Origin: Bradyrhizobium sp. Arg816
GTDB lineage: Bacteria; Pseudomonadota; Alphaproteobacteria; Rhizobiales; Xanthobacteraceae
Direction of reading: 5' to 3'
Assembly (NCBI RefSeq): GCF_029989365.1
Contig: NZ_JAPRAQ010000033.1
Location: 1 to 64,000, forward strand
Length of the DNA stretch: 64,000 nt
This document shows positions 7,698 through 16,358 of this stretch, piece after piece. The notes beneath the pieces were generated by a model that was not told the origin of the DNA, did not search any database, and worked only from the letters and a program-made list of their open reading frames with translations. Position 1 is the first letter of the stretch. Each line of letters starts with the position of its first letter. The translations under genes and the position numbers were made by a program.

Positions 7698-8813
7698 TCA
7701 AACGACAATACTCAACCGCTTCGCCGCGCGCGTAATCCCCGTGTACAGCCACCGCGCCCGGCTATCCTGGAACGCAAAGCTCTCGTCGAACAGCACGACG
7801 TCGTCCCATTGCGAGCCCTGCGATTTGTGCACCGTCAGCACATAGCCGTAGTCGAACTCGTCATAGGGCTTGCGTTGCTCCCAGGCGATCGCCTCGACGC
7901 CGCCCTCGAAGCAGTCGGCGCGCACCGAGACCTTCGTCACCTTGTGCCCGAAGTCTTCATCCGGCGACAGCCGCATACTGAGGATGCGCGATTTCGAGCG
8001 CGAGGTGTTGCGCGATTTCACGCGCCACAGGCCGCCGTTGAACAGGCCCTTCTTGCGGTTGTTGCGCAGGCACACCAGCTTGTCGCCGGCGACCGGGAAG
8101 ACGTCCTCGATGTTCTGGCGCTGGCGCACCCGCATGTTGTAGGCGCGGCGCGTGTTGTTGCGGCCGACCAGCACCTGGTCGGCGCCCATGACGCGGTCGG
8201 GATCGAGCTCTTTCCGCGACACCACCTCGCTCTCGCCGTAGCGGCCGATGTCGAGCTCGCGGCCCTCGCGGACGTCCATCGACATCCGCACGATCGGATC
8301 GTCCTGGGCCTGGCGGTGCACTTCGGTCAGCATCGCGTCGGGCTCGGTGTTCGTGAAGAAGCCGCCGCCCTGGATCGGCGGCAGCTGGGCGGGATCGCCC
8401 AGCACCAGCAGCGGGCAATCGAACGACATCAGGTCGCGGCCCAATTCGGCATCGACCATCGAGCATTCGTCGATCACGATCAGCTTGGCCTTGGAGGCCG
8501 GCGCGTCGTCCCACAGCTCGAAGCTCGGCTGCTCCTCGCCGGATTCGCGCGCGCGGTAGATCAGCGAGTGAATGGTGGAGGCCTCATCGCAACCCTTGTT
8601 GCGCATGACCAGCGCCGCCTTGCCGGTGAAGGCGGCGAACTTCACCTCGCCGTCGACGCCTTCGGCGATGTGCCGCGCCAGCGTGGTCTTGCCGGTGCCG
8701 GCAAAGCCGAACAGGCGGAACACCGGCGGCGTGCCGTTGCGGCCGGGTTTTGCCTTGAGCCAGTCGCCAACGGCTTTGAGCGCGGCATCCTGATGCGGGG
8801 TGAAAGTGGCCAT
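7698..8813 (-). CDS. RecD-like ATP-dependent DNA helicase
   Basis: 371 residues from ATG at 8811-8813; a longer upstream frame lacks coding character. Superfamily 1 helicase motifs are clear: Walker A FGFAGTGKTTLA, TGKAALVMRNKG (Ia), Walker B LIVIDECSMVD, GDPAQLPPIQGGGFF (III), LTEVHRQAQDDPI (IV) and the C-terminal YGYVLTVHKSQGSQWDDVVL and YTGITRAAKRL (V/VI). It is shorter than RecD and lacks RecBC neighbours, fitting the stand-alone exodeoxyribonuclease V alpha-like AAA helicases of alphaproteobacteria. Cytoplasmic; DNA repair or replication role inferred. Confidence 0.85.
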   Translation of the reverse strand: MATFTPHQDAALKAVGDWLKAKPGRNGTPPVFRLFGFAGTGKTTLARHIAEGVDGEVKFAAFTGKAALVMRNKGCDEASTIHSLIYRARESGEEQPSFELWDDAPASKAKLIVIDECSMVDAELGRDLMSFDCPLLVLGDPAQLPPIQGGGFFTNTEPDAMLTEVHRQAQDDPIVRMSMDVREGRELDIGRYGESEVVSRKELDPDRVMGADQVLVGRNNTRRAYNMRVRQRQNIEDVFPVAGDKLVCLRNNRKKGLFNGGLWRVKSRNTSRSKSRILSMRLSPDEDFGHKVTKVSVRADCFEGGVEAIAWEQRKPYDEFDYGYVLTVHKSQGSQWDDVVLFDESFAFQDSRARWLYTGITRAAKRLSIVV

Positions 8814-8914
8814 GTCTGTCTTGAGGAAGGGGCGAAACGATGCGATTCGCCATCCCCCAAAACTAACCATTCGCCCCGCCGGTTCAAGCGCGGGACCACC
8901 GTTCCCTGCGGCCA

Positions 8915-9040
8915 TCCTTCGAGACGCCCGCCTTTGGCGGGCCCTCAGGATGAGGACGGAGTGTGTGGCGCCGGTTTCAACAGGCCAGGATGCCGCTTAG
9001 CCTCATCCTGAGGAGGCTGCGAAGCAGCCGTCTCGAAGGA
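8915..9040. repeat. Two inverted copies of a REP-like hairpin repeat
   Basis: Copy 1 (8915-8954) has TCCTTCGAGACG, a stem CCCGCC/GGCGGG, then CCCTCAGGATGAGG. Copy 2 (9001-9040) is the reverse complement of the same unit but with a different stem (GGCTGC/GCAGCC). A third copy is at 41742-41782. The outer sequence is conserved while the inner stem changes on both sides, so pairing is preserved. Located between the helicase and napC. Confidence 0.8.
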
Positions 9041-9064
9041 CGAGGCGCTTGCTCAGGACCCGCC

Positions 9065-9718
9065 CTACTGCCACCCAGGCACGCCGCGCATGTCGGGCAG
9101 ATGGTGGGCGATGCCCTTGTGGCAGTCGATGCAGGTCTTTTCCTTGGTGAACAGGAAGCGCTGGTGCGCCACCGAGGCCCGCGGCGACTGCTTGGTGATG
9201 TCCATGGAATCGGCGCTGTGGCAGTTGCGGCACTCCAGGGAATCGTTGGCCTTGAAACGCGCCCATTCGTGCGCGGCGAGCTCGAGCCGGTGATCCAAGA
9301 ATTTCTCGCGGGTGTCGATGGTGCCGAAGATCTTGCCCCAGACCTCCTTGGAGGCCTGCATCTTGCGCGCGATCTTGTCGGTCCAGTTGTGCGGGACGTG
9401 GCAGTCCGGGCAGGTCGCGCGCACGCCGGAGCGGTTGGTGAAGTGGATGGTCGACTTCAGCTCGGCGAAGACGTTTTCGCGCATCTCGTGACAGCCGGTG
9501 CAGAACTTCTCGGTGTTGGTCAGTTCCAGCGCGGTGTTGAAGCCGCCCCAGAAGATCACGCCGGCCGCAAAGCCCGCGAGCACCAGCACGCCGAGCCCGA
9601 ACACCGAGCTCGGCCGGATCAGCACCTGCCAGAGCTCTAGCGCGAAGTCCCAGCAGCGCAGGATAAAGCTACGCTTGGCTTCCACCTTTCCCTTGGGCTC
9701 GTCAGCAGCCGTCGTCAT
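9065..9718 (-). CDS. napC: NapC tetrahaem cytochrome c (quinol dehydrogenase)
   Basis: 217 residues from ATG at 9716-9718, overlapping the napB stop by ATGA. One N-terminal membrane anchor (VFGLGVLVLAGFAAGVIFWG) is followed by a periplasmic domain with four CxxCH haem sites: CTGCH, CPDCH, CRNCH and CIDCH. NapC takes electrons from membrane quinol and passes them to NapB/NapA. Size and motif order match the NapC/NirT family. Last gene of the operon. Confidence 0.95.
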   Translation of the reverse strand: MTTAADEPKGKVEAKRSFILRCWDFALELWQVLIRPSSVFGLGVLVLAGFAAGVIFWGGFNTALELTNTEKFCTGCHEMRENVFAELKSTIHFTNRSGVRATCPDCHVPHNWTDKIARKMQASKEVWGKIFGTIDTREKFLDHRLELAAHEWARFKANDSLECRNCHSADSMDITKQSPRASVAHQRFLFTKEKTCIDCHKGIAHHLPDMRGVPGWQ

Positions 9719-10185
9719 CGGCGGCCACCGGGGCTTGAGCGGGAGAGCAGCGTGTCGATGTCGATGAAATCGTTGCTCACCGGCGGCGTCGCGGTGTTCT
9801 GCGGCACGTGGCATTCCGTGCAGAAGAAGCGCCGCGGCGAGATCGAGGCCAGGAACTGGCCGTCGCGGTCCATGAAATGCGTGATCGAGACCATCGGCGC
9901 CTGTGATTCCGCGATGCGTGCCCGCGCATGGCAGGACAGGCATTTGTTACCGTTGAGGTCGATCTGGTAACCGTCGATGGTGTGCGGGGTCACCGGCGGC
10001 TGCTCCGGGTAGTTGCGCACCTCTCTCTCGGACGTATTGCGGTTCGGCAGCATCGGCGGCGCCGCGCCCTCGTCATTGAGCGGGGCCGGGCCGCGCAGGC
10101 CTGAATTCACCGTCTGTGCGGTGAGAGAGCTCGCGCCCGCGGCGATCGCGACCGCGAGCAGGGCTATGCCAAATCGTTTCATCAT
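9715..10185 (-). CDS. napB: NapB dihaem electron-transfer subunit
   Basis: 156 residues from the first of two consecutive ATGs at 10183-10185, overlapping the napA stop. A signal peptide (MMKRFGIALLAVAIAAGASS) leads into a periplasmic protein with two haem sites, CLSCH and CTECH, plus the conserved AQTVNSGLRG and NYPEQPPVTPHTIDGYQ stretches of NapB. It shuttles electrons from NapC to NapA. The ATGA overlaps on both sides indicate translational coupling. Confidence 0.95.
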   Translation of the reverse strand: MMKRFGIALLAVAIAAGASSLTAQTVNSGLRGPAPLNDEGAAPPMLPNRNTSEREVRNYPEQPPVTPHTIDGYQIDLNGNKCLSCHARARIAESQAPMVSITHFMDRDGQFLASISPRRFFCTECHVPQNTATPPVSNDFIDIDTLLSRSSPGGRR

Positions 10186-12695
10186 GACAGGTTCACCCGC
10201 TCGATGCGCACGGCGCATTTCTTGTAATCGGTCTGCAGCGAGATCGGATCGGTGGCGTCCAGGGTCACCTTGTTGATCATCTTGGATTCGTCGAACCACG
10301 GCACGAACACGAGGCCACGTGGCGGCCGGTCGCGGCCGCGCGTCTCGACGCGGGCGCGGATGAAACCGCGGCGGGATTCCACCTTCACTTCGTCGCCGCG
10401 CCGGAGCTTGGCTTCCGACGCATCGTCGGGATGCATGAAGCAGACGGCCTCGGGGAACGCCTTGTAGAGCTCGGGCACGCGGCGCGTCATGGTGCCGGAA
10501 TGCCAGTGCTCCAGCACGCGGCCGGTCGAGAGCCAGAACGGATATTCGCTGTCGGGCGATTCCGCCGGCGGCTCGTAGGGCAGAGCGAAGATGCGCGCTC
10601 TGCCGTCGGGATAGCCGTAGAACTGCACGTCGGTGCCCTGCTTGACGTAGGGATCGCTGCCCTCGCGGAAACGCCATTTGGTTTCCTGGCCGTTGACGAC
10701 GGGCCAGCGCAGGCCGCGCTCGCGGTGATAGGCCTCGAACGGCGCGAGGTCGTGACCGTGGCCGCGGCCGAACGAGGCGTACTCTTCAAAGAGCCCCTTC
10801 TGCACGTAGAAGCCGAACGCCTTGGATTCCGTGTTGGCGTAGCCTTCCTCGATCTCCGAGGTCGGAAACTTGTCGACCTGGCCGTTCTTGTAGAGCACGT
10901 CGAACAGCGTCTTGCCGCGAACCTCCGGCTTCTTTGCGATCAGCTCCTCCGGCCAGACTTCCTCGATCTTGAAGCGTTTTGAAAATTCCATGAGCTGCCA
11001 GAGATCGGACCTGGCCTCGCCGGGCGCGTTGACGAGCTGGTGCCAGAACTGCGTGCGCCGCTCGGCATTGCCATAGGCGCCTTCCTTCTCCACCCACATT
11101 GCGGTCGGCAGGATCAGATCGGCGGCCAGCGCCGTCACCGACGGATAGGCGTCCGAGACCACGATGAAATTGTCGGGGTTGCGGAAGCCCGGATAGGTCT
11201 CCTCGTTGACGTTGGGACCGGCCTGGAGGTTGTTGTTGACCTGCACCCAATAGGCGTTGATCAGGCCGTCCTTCAGCATCCGGCTTTGCAGCACGGCGTG
11301 GGCGCCGTTCTTGTCGGGAATGGTGCCTTCCGGCAGCAGCCAGAGATGCTCGGCCTTGTCGCGGTGCGCCTTGTTTGTCACGACCATGTCGGCCGGCAGG
11401 CGGTGCGAGAAGGTGCCGACCTCGCGCGCGGTGCCGCAGGCCGAGGGCTGGCCGGTCAGCGAGAACGGGCTGTTGCCGGGCGAGGAGATCTTTCCGGTCA
11501 GGAGATGGATGTTGTAGACGAGGTTGTTGCACCAGACGCCGCGCGTGTGCTGGTTGAAGCCCATGGTCCAGAACGAGACCACTTTTGTCTTCGGATCGGC
11601 GTACAGCTCGGCGAGCGCCTCTAGCCGGTTCAGCGGCACGCCGGACATCTCGGCAGCTTTCTCAAGCGTGTAGTCCGAGACGAATTTTACGAATTCGTCA
11701 TAGCTCATGTCGGTGGAGTCGTTGGCTTTGGCCGCACCGGTTGCTTTTTTCTGGAGCGGATGCTCGGGCCGCAATCCATAGCCAATGTCGGTCTGCCCGC
11801 GCCTGAAAATCGTATGCGCAGCGACGAAGTCCTTGTTGACGCGTCCGGTCTTGATGATGTGGTTGGCGATGGCGTTGAGGATGTAGAGGTCGGTCTGCGG
11901 CTTGAACACCATGCCGATGTCGGCGAGGTCGAACGAGCGGTGCTCGAAGGTCGAGAGCACGGCGACGCGGACATGCGGCGCGGACAGCCTGCGGTCGGCG
12001 AGGCGCGTCCACAGGATGGGGTGCATCTCCGCCATGTTGGAGCCCCACAGCACGAAGGCGTCGGTGGCCTCGATGTCGTCATAGCAGCCGGCCGGCTCGT
12101 CGATGCCGAAGGTGCGCATCATGCCGGCGACGGCGGAGGCCATGCAGTGGCGCGCATTGGGGTCGATGTTGTTGGTGCGGAAGCCGGCCTTGTAGAGCTT
12201 CGAGGCGGCGTAACCTTCCCAGATCGTCCACTGGCCGGAGCCGAACATGGCGAGACCGTTCGGCCCGCGCTTCTTCAGCGTCTCCTTCCACTTCACCTCC
12301 ATGATGTCGAAGGCTTCGGTCCAGCTGATTGGCGTGAACTCGCCGTTCTTGTCGTACTTGCCGCCGGTCTTGCGCAGCATCGGCTGCGTCAGGCGGTCGT
12401 GGCCGTACATGATCTTGGAGAGGAAGTAGCCCTTGACGCAATTGAGGCCGCGATTGACCTCGGCCTTGATGTCGCCGTGGGTGGCGACGACGCGGTTGTC
12501 CTTGGTCGCGACCATCACGGAGCAGCCGGTGCCGCAGAAGCGGCAGGCGGCCTTGTCCCATTTCAGTTCGCTGTTGTCGCGCTCGGCGACGAGATTGGCG
12601 GCGAGCGCCGGTGCCGGCATGCCCGCAGCGGCGGCCGCGATCGCGGCGGCCTCGAGCTTCAGCATCTGGCGGCGGTCGAGCTTCGGCGATGTCAT
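10182..12695 (-). CDS. napA: NapA periplasmic nitrate reductase, catalytic subunit
   Basis: 837 residues. A Tat signal (LDRRQMLKLEAAAIAAAAAG) exports the folded molybdoprotein. The [4Fe-4S] ligands are C51, C54, C58 and C86 (CRFCGTGC ... LNCVKG). The Mo-ligand cysteine is C184 in NARHCMASAV. The bis-MGD binding body is full length and ends YKKCAVRIERVNLS. It reduces nitrate to nitrite in the periplasm with electrons from NapB. 17 bases separate it from napD, its dedicated chaperone gene. Confidence 0.97.
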   Translation of the reverse strand: MTSPKLDRRQMLKLEAAAIAAAAAGMPAPALAANLVAERDNSELKWDKAACRFCGTGCSVMVATKDNRVVATHGDIKAEVNRGLNCVKGYFLSKIMYGHDRLTQPMLRKTGGKYDKNGEFTPISWTEAFDIMEVKWKETLKKRGPNGLAMFGSGQWTIWEGYAASKLYKAGFRTNNIDPNARHCMASAVAGMMRTFGIDEPAGCYDDIEATDAFVLWGSNMAEMHPILWTRLADRRLSAPHVRVAVLSTFEHRSFDLADIGMVFKPQTDLYILNAIANHIIKTGRVNKDFVAAHTIFRRGQTDIGYGLRPEHPLQKKATGAAKANDSTDMSYDEFVKFVSDYTLEKAAEMSGVPLNRLEALAELYADPKTKVVSFWTMGFNQHTRGVWCNNLVYNIHLLTGKISSPGNSPFSLTGQPSACGTAREVGTFSHRLPADMVVTNKAHRDKAEHLWLLPEGTIPDKNGAHAVLQSRMLKDGLINAYWVQVNNNLQAGPNVNEETYPGFRNPDNFIVVSDAYPSVTALAADLILPTAMWVEKEGAYGNAERRTQFWHQLVNAPGEARSDLWQLMEFSKRFKIEEVWPEELIAKKPEVRGKTLFDVLYKNGQVDKFPTSEIEEGYANTESKAFGFYVQKGLFEEYASFGRGHGHDLAPFEAYHRERGLRWPVVNGQETKWRFREGSDPYVKQGTDVQFYGYPDGRARIFALPYEPPAESPDSEYPFWLSTGRVLEHWHSGTMTRRVPELYKAFPEAVCFMHPDDASEAKLRRGDEVKVESRRGFIRARVETRGRDRPPRGLVFVPWFDESKMINKVTLDATDPISLQTDYKKCAVRIERVNLS

Positions 12696-12712
12696 GATGG
12701 CTCTCCCGGCTC

Positions 12713-13027
12713 TTAGGCGGTTTCGATGGCGTGGAAGACCAGCGCCGCGGAATAGACGTTGGGCAGCGACTGGATGGTGTTGAGCAGGGTGCCGAGGCTG
12801 CCGGCATCCGGCGCTTCGGTCACCACGACGAGCTTGCCGCGGGCGTCGCGGCCGTGGATCTCGCAGCCGGGCATCGCGGCGATCTCGGCTTCCAGCTCAT
12901 CCAGGTGCTCGGGGCGCGCCTGCACGATGATGCTGGCGATCTCGCAGCCTGGCGGCGCGACGACGCGGTCGGCGGTGAGCACCCGGCCGGTGATCAATGC
13001 GCGGCGGTTGAGTGTGGATTGGGCCAT
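12713..13027 (-). CDS. napD: NapD chaperone for NapA maturation
   Basis: 104 residues from ATG at 13025-13027 (the frame extends ten codons upstream). The ferredoxin-like NapD pattern is visible: IASIIVQARPEHLDELEAEI, MPGCEIHGRDARGKLVVVTE and NTIQSLPNVYSAALVFHAIE. NapD binds the Tat signal of NapA and prevents export before the molybdenum cofactor is inserted. Cytoplasmic. It lies 26 bases after napE. Confidence 0.93.
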   Translation of the reverse strand: MAQSTLNRRALITGRVLTADRVVAPPGCEIASIIVQARPEHLDELEAEIAAMPGCEIHGRDARGKLVVVTEAPDAGSLGTLLNTIQSLPNVYSAALVFHAIETA

Positions 13028-13053
13028 GATGCCTGTCTTTCGCTGTTCGGAGG

Positions 13054-13239
13054 TCAATGCGGGGAGGGTGGCGGGCCGGGAGGACCGGCGAACATCTGGT
13101 AGATCCAGACGCCGAGCCCGTATGAGCCGACCGTTCCGACCGCGAGGACGGGCATCACGACCGCGGTCAGGAACAGGAAAGCGAAAATCTCCATGCGCTT
13201 ACGGCGCACGCGCGAAGTCGTGTCGTCAGGGGCCGACAT
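13054..13239 (-). CDS. napE: NapE small membrane protein
   Basis: 61 residues from ATG at 13237-13239. A short charged N-terminus (DDTTSRVRRKRMEI) precedes one membrane helix (FAFLFLTAVVMPVLAVGTVG) and the YGLGVWIYQMFAGPPGPPP tail, the typical NapE form. Its role in nitrate reduction is unclear. First gene of the operon, just downstream of the FixK-type box. Confidence 0.9.
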   Translation of the reverse strand: MSAPDDTTSRVRRKRMEIFAFLFLTAVVMPVLAVGTVGSYGLGVWIYQMFAGPPGPPPSPH

Positions 13240-13567
13240 ATTCGGTCTCTCTGAAAGGTATAGGAATCGGGACGGCATCCGGGCCGTTGCCTTGCTGCAA
13301 TTTAAATGGAGCAGGGCCGCTAACGCGTTGATCTGGATCAACCCGTCGACTTGACCGGATGTCGCGGCGCGGCCAACGGACCGTGCCGCGGCGCTCCGTG
13401 AGCGCGAGAGAAGCAAGCGGCAACGATCGTTACCCAAAAGCGAAGATGCTTTGCGGCTCGGGGGTCAGGCCGCATACATCTTCTCTTGCCTCGGAAATGC
13501 CCGCGACCTACTACCAGTGGTAGCGGGCGCCGCAACATCCATCGCTGCTACGTGGCGGGAGCTACAT
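13240..13567. other. Promoter region between napE and the transglutaminase gene
   Basis: About 330 bases without a gene between divergent transcription units. It contains the FixK/FNR-type box at 13328-13341. No other box or hairpin was identified; the start of the plus-strand transglutaminase gene at 13568 lacks an obvious strong ribosome site. Confidence 0.5.
13328..13341 (-). promoter_or_regulatory. FixK/FNR-type binding box upstream of napE
   Basis: TTGATCTGGATCAA is a perfect 14-base palindrome with TTGAT half-sites, matching the FNR/FixK2 consensus TTGAT-N4-ATCAA. It lies 89 bases upstream of the napE start codon, a usual position for an activator site in an oxygen-responsive promoter. 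In Bradyrhizobium the nap operon is known to depend on FixLJ-FixK2 under low oxygen; the site here is seen directly, its use is inferred. Confidence 0.85.
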
Positions 13568-14431
13568 ATGAGGCGAATCCGAATCATTCATAAGACCGAA
13601 TATTTTTACAATCGGCCGGTCACCTTCGGCACTCATCGAGCCATGATGCGGCCTCGCGAGGGACATGACGTCCACATCGTGAGAGGGTCGGTCGATATCG
13701 AGCCGAACGCTGAAGTTCGCTGGTTGCGCGACAATTACGACAATGCCATCGCAGTCGTGACCTTTTTGGAATTATCCGACACGCTCAGGATCGCAAGCGA
13801 GGTCGACGTCGACCTTTACCACGACGACCCCATTGAATGGCGGATTGCGCCATTCGCCAGTTCATTTCCCTTCCAATATCCCCCGGAGGAGCAACTTGAG
13901 CTGACGGTGTATCGTCTCCCGAGCTATCTCTACGACGCGACCGCCCTGCTCGAATGGTTGCGCGATCTCTACAAACCCGGCCAGTTGATCGGCACGCTGG
14001 ACCTTCTGAACAATTTGAATACTCACATCTACCGATCGTTCAAATACGTTTCCCGCGAGGCTCACGGGGTTCAATCACCCAACGAAACGCTGCGGCTCGG
14101 CAGCGGGACCTGTCGTGACTATGCCGTGTTCATGATGGAAGCTGCCCGCTACTGGGGATTTGGTGCGCGCTTTGTCACTGGCTACATCCAGATGGCCGAG
14201 GGACAACACGGCGCCACGCACGCCTGGACCGAGATCTATATCCCCGGAGCCGGGTGGCGCGGCTATGATCCCACCAACAACAAGATCGTCGGCAGTGAAC
14301 ACATACCCGTCGCCGTGACGCGCGAACAGGAAAGGGCCTCTCCGCTTTCCGGGACGTGGGATGGTCCGGCGGATGCATTCAGCCGGATGAACGTCTCGGT
14401 GCAAGTCATATCAATACCAGCATCGCCATGA
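13568..14431 (+). CDS. Transglutaminase-like cysteine peptidase family protein
   Basis: 287 residues from ATG at 13568 (MRRIRIIHKTEYFYNRPVTF). The N-terminal beta domain typical of bacterial transglutaminase-like proteins is followed by the catalytic core: Cys in SGTCRDYAVFMMEAARYWG, His in THAWTEIYIPGAGW and Asp in GYDPTNN. The triad appears intact. No signal peptide, so probably cytoplasmic. Substrate unknown; these proteins hydrolyse or transfer amide bonds. It is divergent from the nap operon and followed by a degraded permease gene. Confidence 0.85.
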   Translation: MRRIRIIHKTEYFYNRPVTFGTHRAMMRPREGHDVHIVRGSVDIEPNAEVRWLRDNYDNAIAVVTFLELSDTLRIASEVDVDLYHDDPIEWRIAPFASSFPFQYPPEEQLELTVYRLPSYLYDATALLEWLRDLYKPGQLIGTLDLLNNLNTHIYRSFKYVSREAHGVQSPNETLRLGSGTCRDYAVFMMEAARYWGFGARFVTGYIQMAEGQHGATHAWTEIYIPGAGWRGYDPTNNKIVGSEHIPVAVTREQERASPLSGTWDGPADAFSRMNVSVQVISIPASP

Positions 14432-14552
14432 TCGTAGTCCACGGTCGATCACGGCAAGCGCGGGTTGGCGGCCAGTCGGTGTGTCCTTGATCCCTCGTCC
14501 GTCTTGTCATCATCATTTGAATTGAAGTCGGCGACTTCCATGGCAGGCATCC

Positions 14553-15021
14553 ATGTTTGATCCGACGATTGTCTTGGTCCTTCTCGGGGCTGCGATCCTG
14601 ATGTTCGCGATCAACAGGCCGCGCCTGGATGTGGTCGCACTGATCATGCTCCTTGCGCTCCCCTTCACCGGTGTCCTCACCATGAGCGAAGCATTGGCAG
14701 GTTTCAGCGATCCGAACATTGTGCTAACGTCGGCAACCCGAACCTCTCGGTCTGGATCGATGAGTACAAACTCGCGGACCGCGAATAACGGCTGCGCGTG
14801 ACTGTCGCGAGGGAAATGCATGCCTCGCCGTATCCGTTTGCAATGACGGTGGGCTGGCTGCTTCGACTGCTTTCATGACGCCTGTGTCGTCGCCGGTTAA
14901 CACGTTGGTGGTCGCCCCCGGACATTGCACGTTCGGTGACTTTGTGCGCATCGGCGTACCGTTTTCCCGGGTCGTCTTGATCGTCTGCACCTTGTTCGTG
15001 CCCTGGCTGTTGCCGCTCTGA
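14553..15021 (+). pseudogene. Remnant of an SLC13-type (DASS) permease
   Basis: The first 58 codons from ATG at 14553 encode a permease N-terminus (MFDPTIVLVLLGAAILMFAI ... MSEALAGFSDPNIVL) and then run into non-coding-like codons. Around 14818-15021 the permease C-terminus reappears: SPYPFAMTV in one frame, then AASTAFMTPVSSPVNTLVV and PFSRVVLIVCTLFVPWLLPL in another, ending at TGA 15019-15021. The central several hundred residues are missing and at least one frameshift is present. Family assignment is from the AAS-AFMTPVSSPVN signature; certainly non-functional. Confidence 0.75.
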
Positions 15022-15186
15022 ACCGGGCAACGTCCTGAATTTGTTAAACGTGATTTGCTTCGCGATCTCGTCGGTCACCGCGGGGAGATTGGCGGGCCGG
15101 GACCACCGCCGCAATTTTGGATTGTGCCCGCGCAAGGGCGGTGCGAGAGTCTGATCTCGAACGGGGAAACGCGGATTGTGAACGCG

Positions 15187-16326
15187 ATGGGGCTCTCGGC
15201 CATCGATCTCGGGCTTCGCGGCGCGGCGAGCGGCGTGTTCCTGTTGATCGTTCTCATGGTGCTGCAGCGTCGTGCCACCAATCAGCTCGCCTTGCTCGGC
15301 ACGGCCATGGCCGCCGGCGGAGCGTTCTATGCGATCGTCACCGCGCCGGTCTTTCCCAAATCGTCATTGTGGTGGACGTTGCCGATCCTGTCCTCGCTGC
15401 CCGCCGTCTTCTGGTTGTGGGCGCGCGCGTCGTTCGACGACGATTTTGTGCTCCGGCGACGGCATGGCGTCCTGTGGCTGACCATCTTGGCCGTCGGATT
15501 TGCGGTGTCGCTTGGCTGGACGACCTGGCCCAACTTGGCCAGCGGTGGCAGCAAAGTCCTGTCGGCCGTGGCCGTGCTGCTGGCGCTCGCGGCCGCGGTC
15601 CAGACGGTCAAGACCTGGCGAGTCGATCTGGTCGCGCGGCGGCGCCGGCTGCGGCTGGCTGTGCTCGCGATCAATGTCGTGTTCATCGGGGTCGTGGCCG
15701 GAGCGGGCGTCGCCGCGGTCCCCGTCGCGGTTCCCGGCGAGCCCAGCAGTCTTCCGACCGCGATCAGCCTGTTCGTGTTGGCGATGCTCGCCGGCCTCGG
15801 CGTTTTGGACCTGCGGGCGATTGTCACCGTCAATGATGCCGCGGCGGCGATCGGACCCGGCGACACGGCCGGGCGACCGGTGACCGATCGTGCACCCACA
15901 GGGCGGGGCACGGCCGACCCCGTCCTGTTGCGGCGCCTCGACCATCTGATGACCGTGGAGCGAATCTACCGGCAGGAAGGTCTTGCGATCGGCGCGCTCG
16001 CGGCGCGGCTCGATGTTCCCGAGCACCGACTTCGCCAGGCCATCAACGAAGGGCTGGGTTATCGCAACTTCAACGCGTTCCTCAATCACTATCGCATCGA
16101 GGATGCCAAGCTGGCGCTGTCCGATGTGACGCAACGGGAGGTGCCGGTGCTGACCATCGCCATGGATGCAGGCTTCCAGTCGATCGGGCCTTTCAATCGC
16201 GCCTTCAAGGCCGAGACCGGCATGACGCCAACCGAATTCCGGCGCGAGGCGCTGAGCCGGCCGCAAACGGCGCCGGATGCCGACCGCTATTTCGAAATCG
16301 GCCAGCTGCGCCGAGAAATCGGCTAG
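15187..16326 (+). CDS. Membrane-anchored AraC-family transcriptional regulator
   Basis: 379 residues from ATG at 15187; an upstream open extension to 15055 crosses non-coding-looking sequence, and a GTG at 15178 is an alternative. The N-terminal half has about six or seven hydrophobic segments (GVFLLIVLMVLQ, AFYAIVTAPVF, LWLTILAVGFAVSLGW, VLSAVAVLLALAAAVQ, LRLAVLAINVVFIGVV, LFVLAMLAGLGVL). The C-terminal 110 residues are an AraC double helix-turn-helix (GLAIGALAARLDVPEHRLRQ ... TIAMDAGFQSIGPFNRAFK). It presumably senses a membrane or extracellular cue. The acyltransferase gene follows at 33 bases and may be its target. Confidence 0.88.
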   Translation: MGLSAIDLGLRGAASGVFLLIVLMVLQRRATNQLALLGTAMAAGGAFYAIVTAPVFPKSSLWWTLPILSSLPAVFWLWARASFDDDFVLRRRHGVLWLTILAVGFAVSLGWTTWPNLASGGSKVLSAVAVLLALAAAVQTVKTWRVDLVARRRRLRLAVLAINVVFIGVVAGAGVAAVPVAVPGEPSSLPTAISLFVLAMLAGLGVLDLRAIVTVNDAAAAIGPGDTAGRPVTDRAPTGRGTADPVLLRRLDHLMTVERIYRQEGLAIGALAARLDVPEHRLRQAINEGLGYRNFNAFLNHYRIEDAKLALSDVTQREVPVLTIAMDAGFQSIGPFNRAFKAETGMTPTEFRREALSRPQTAPDADRYFEIGQLRREIG

Positions 16327-16358
16327 CCGATTATGGGATTGGGCAAGAGAAACGTGAC

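Noticed and set aside
7653..9011. 452-codon open frame on the plus strand
   Set aside because: Antisense to the RecD-like helicase and crosses the palindromic repeats at its end.
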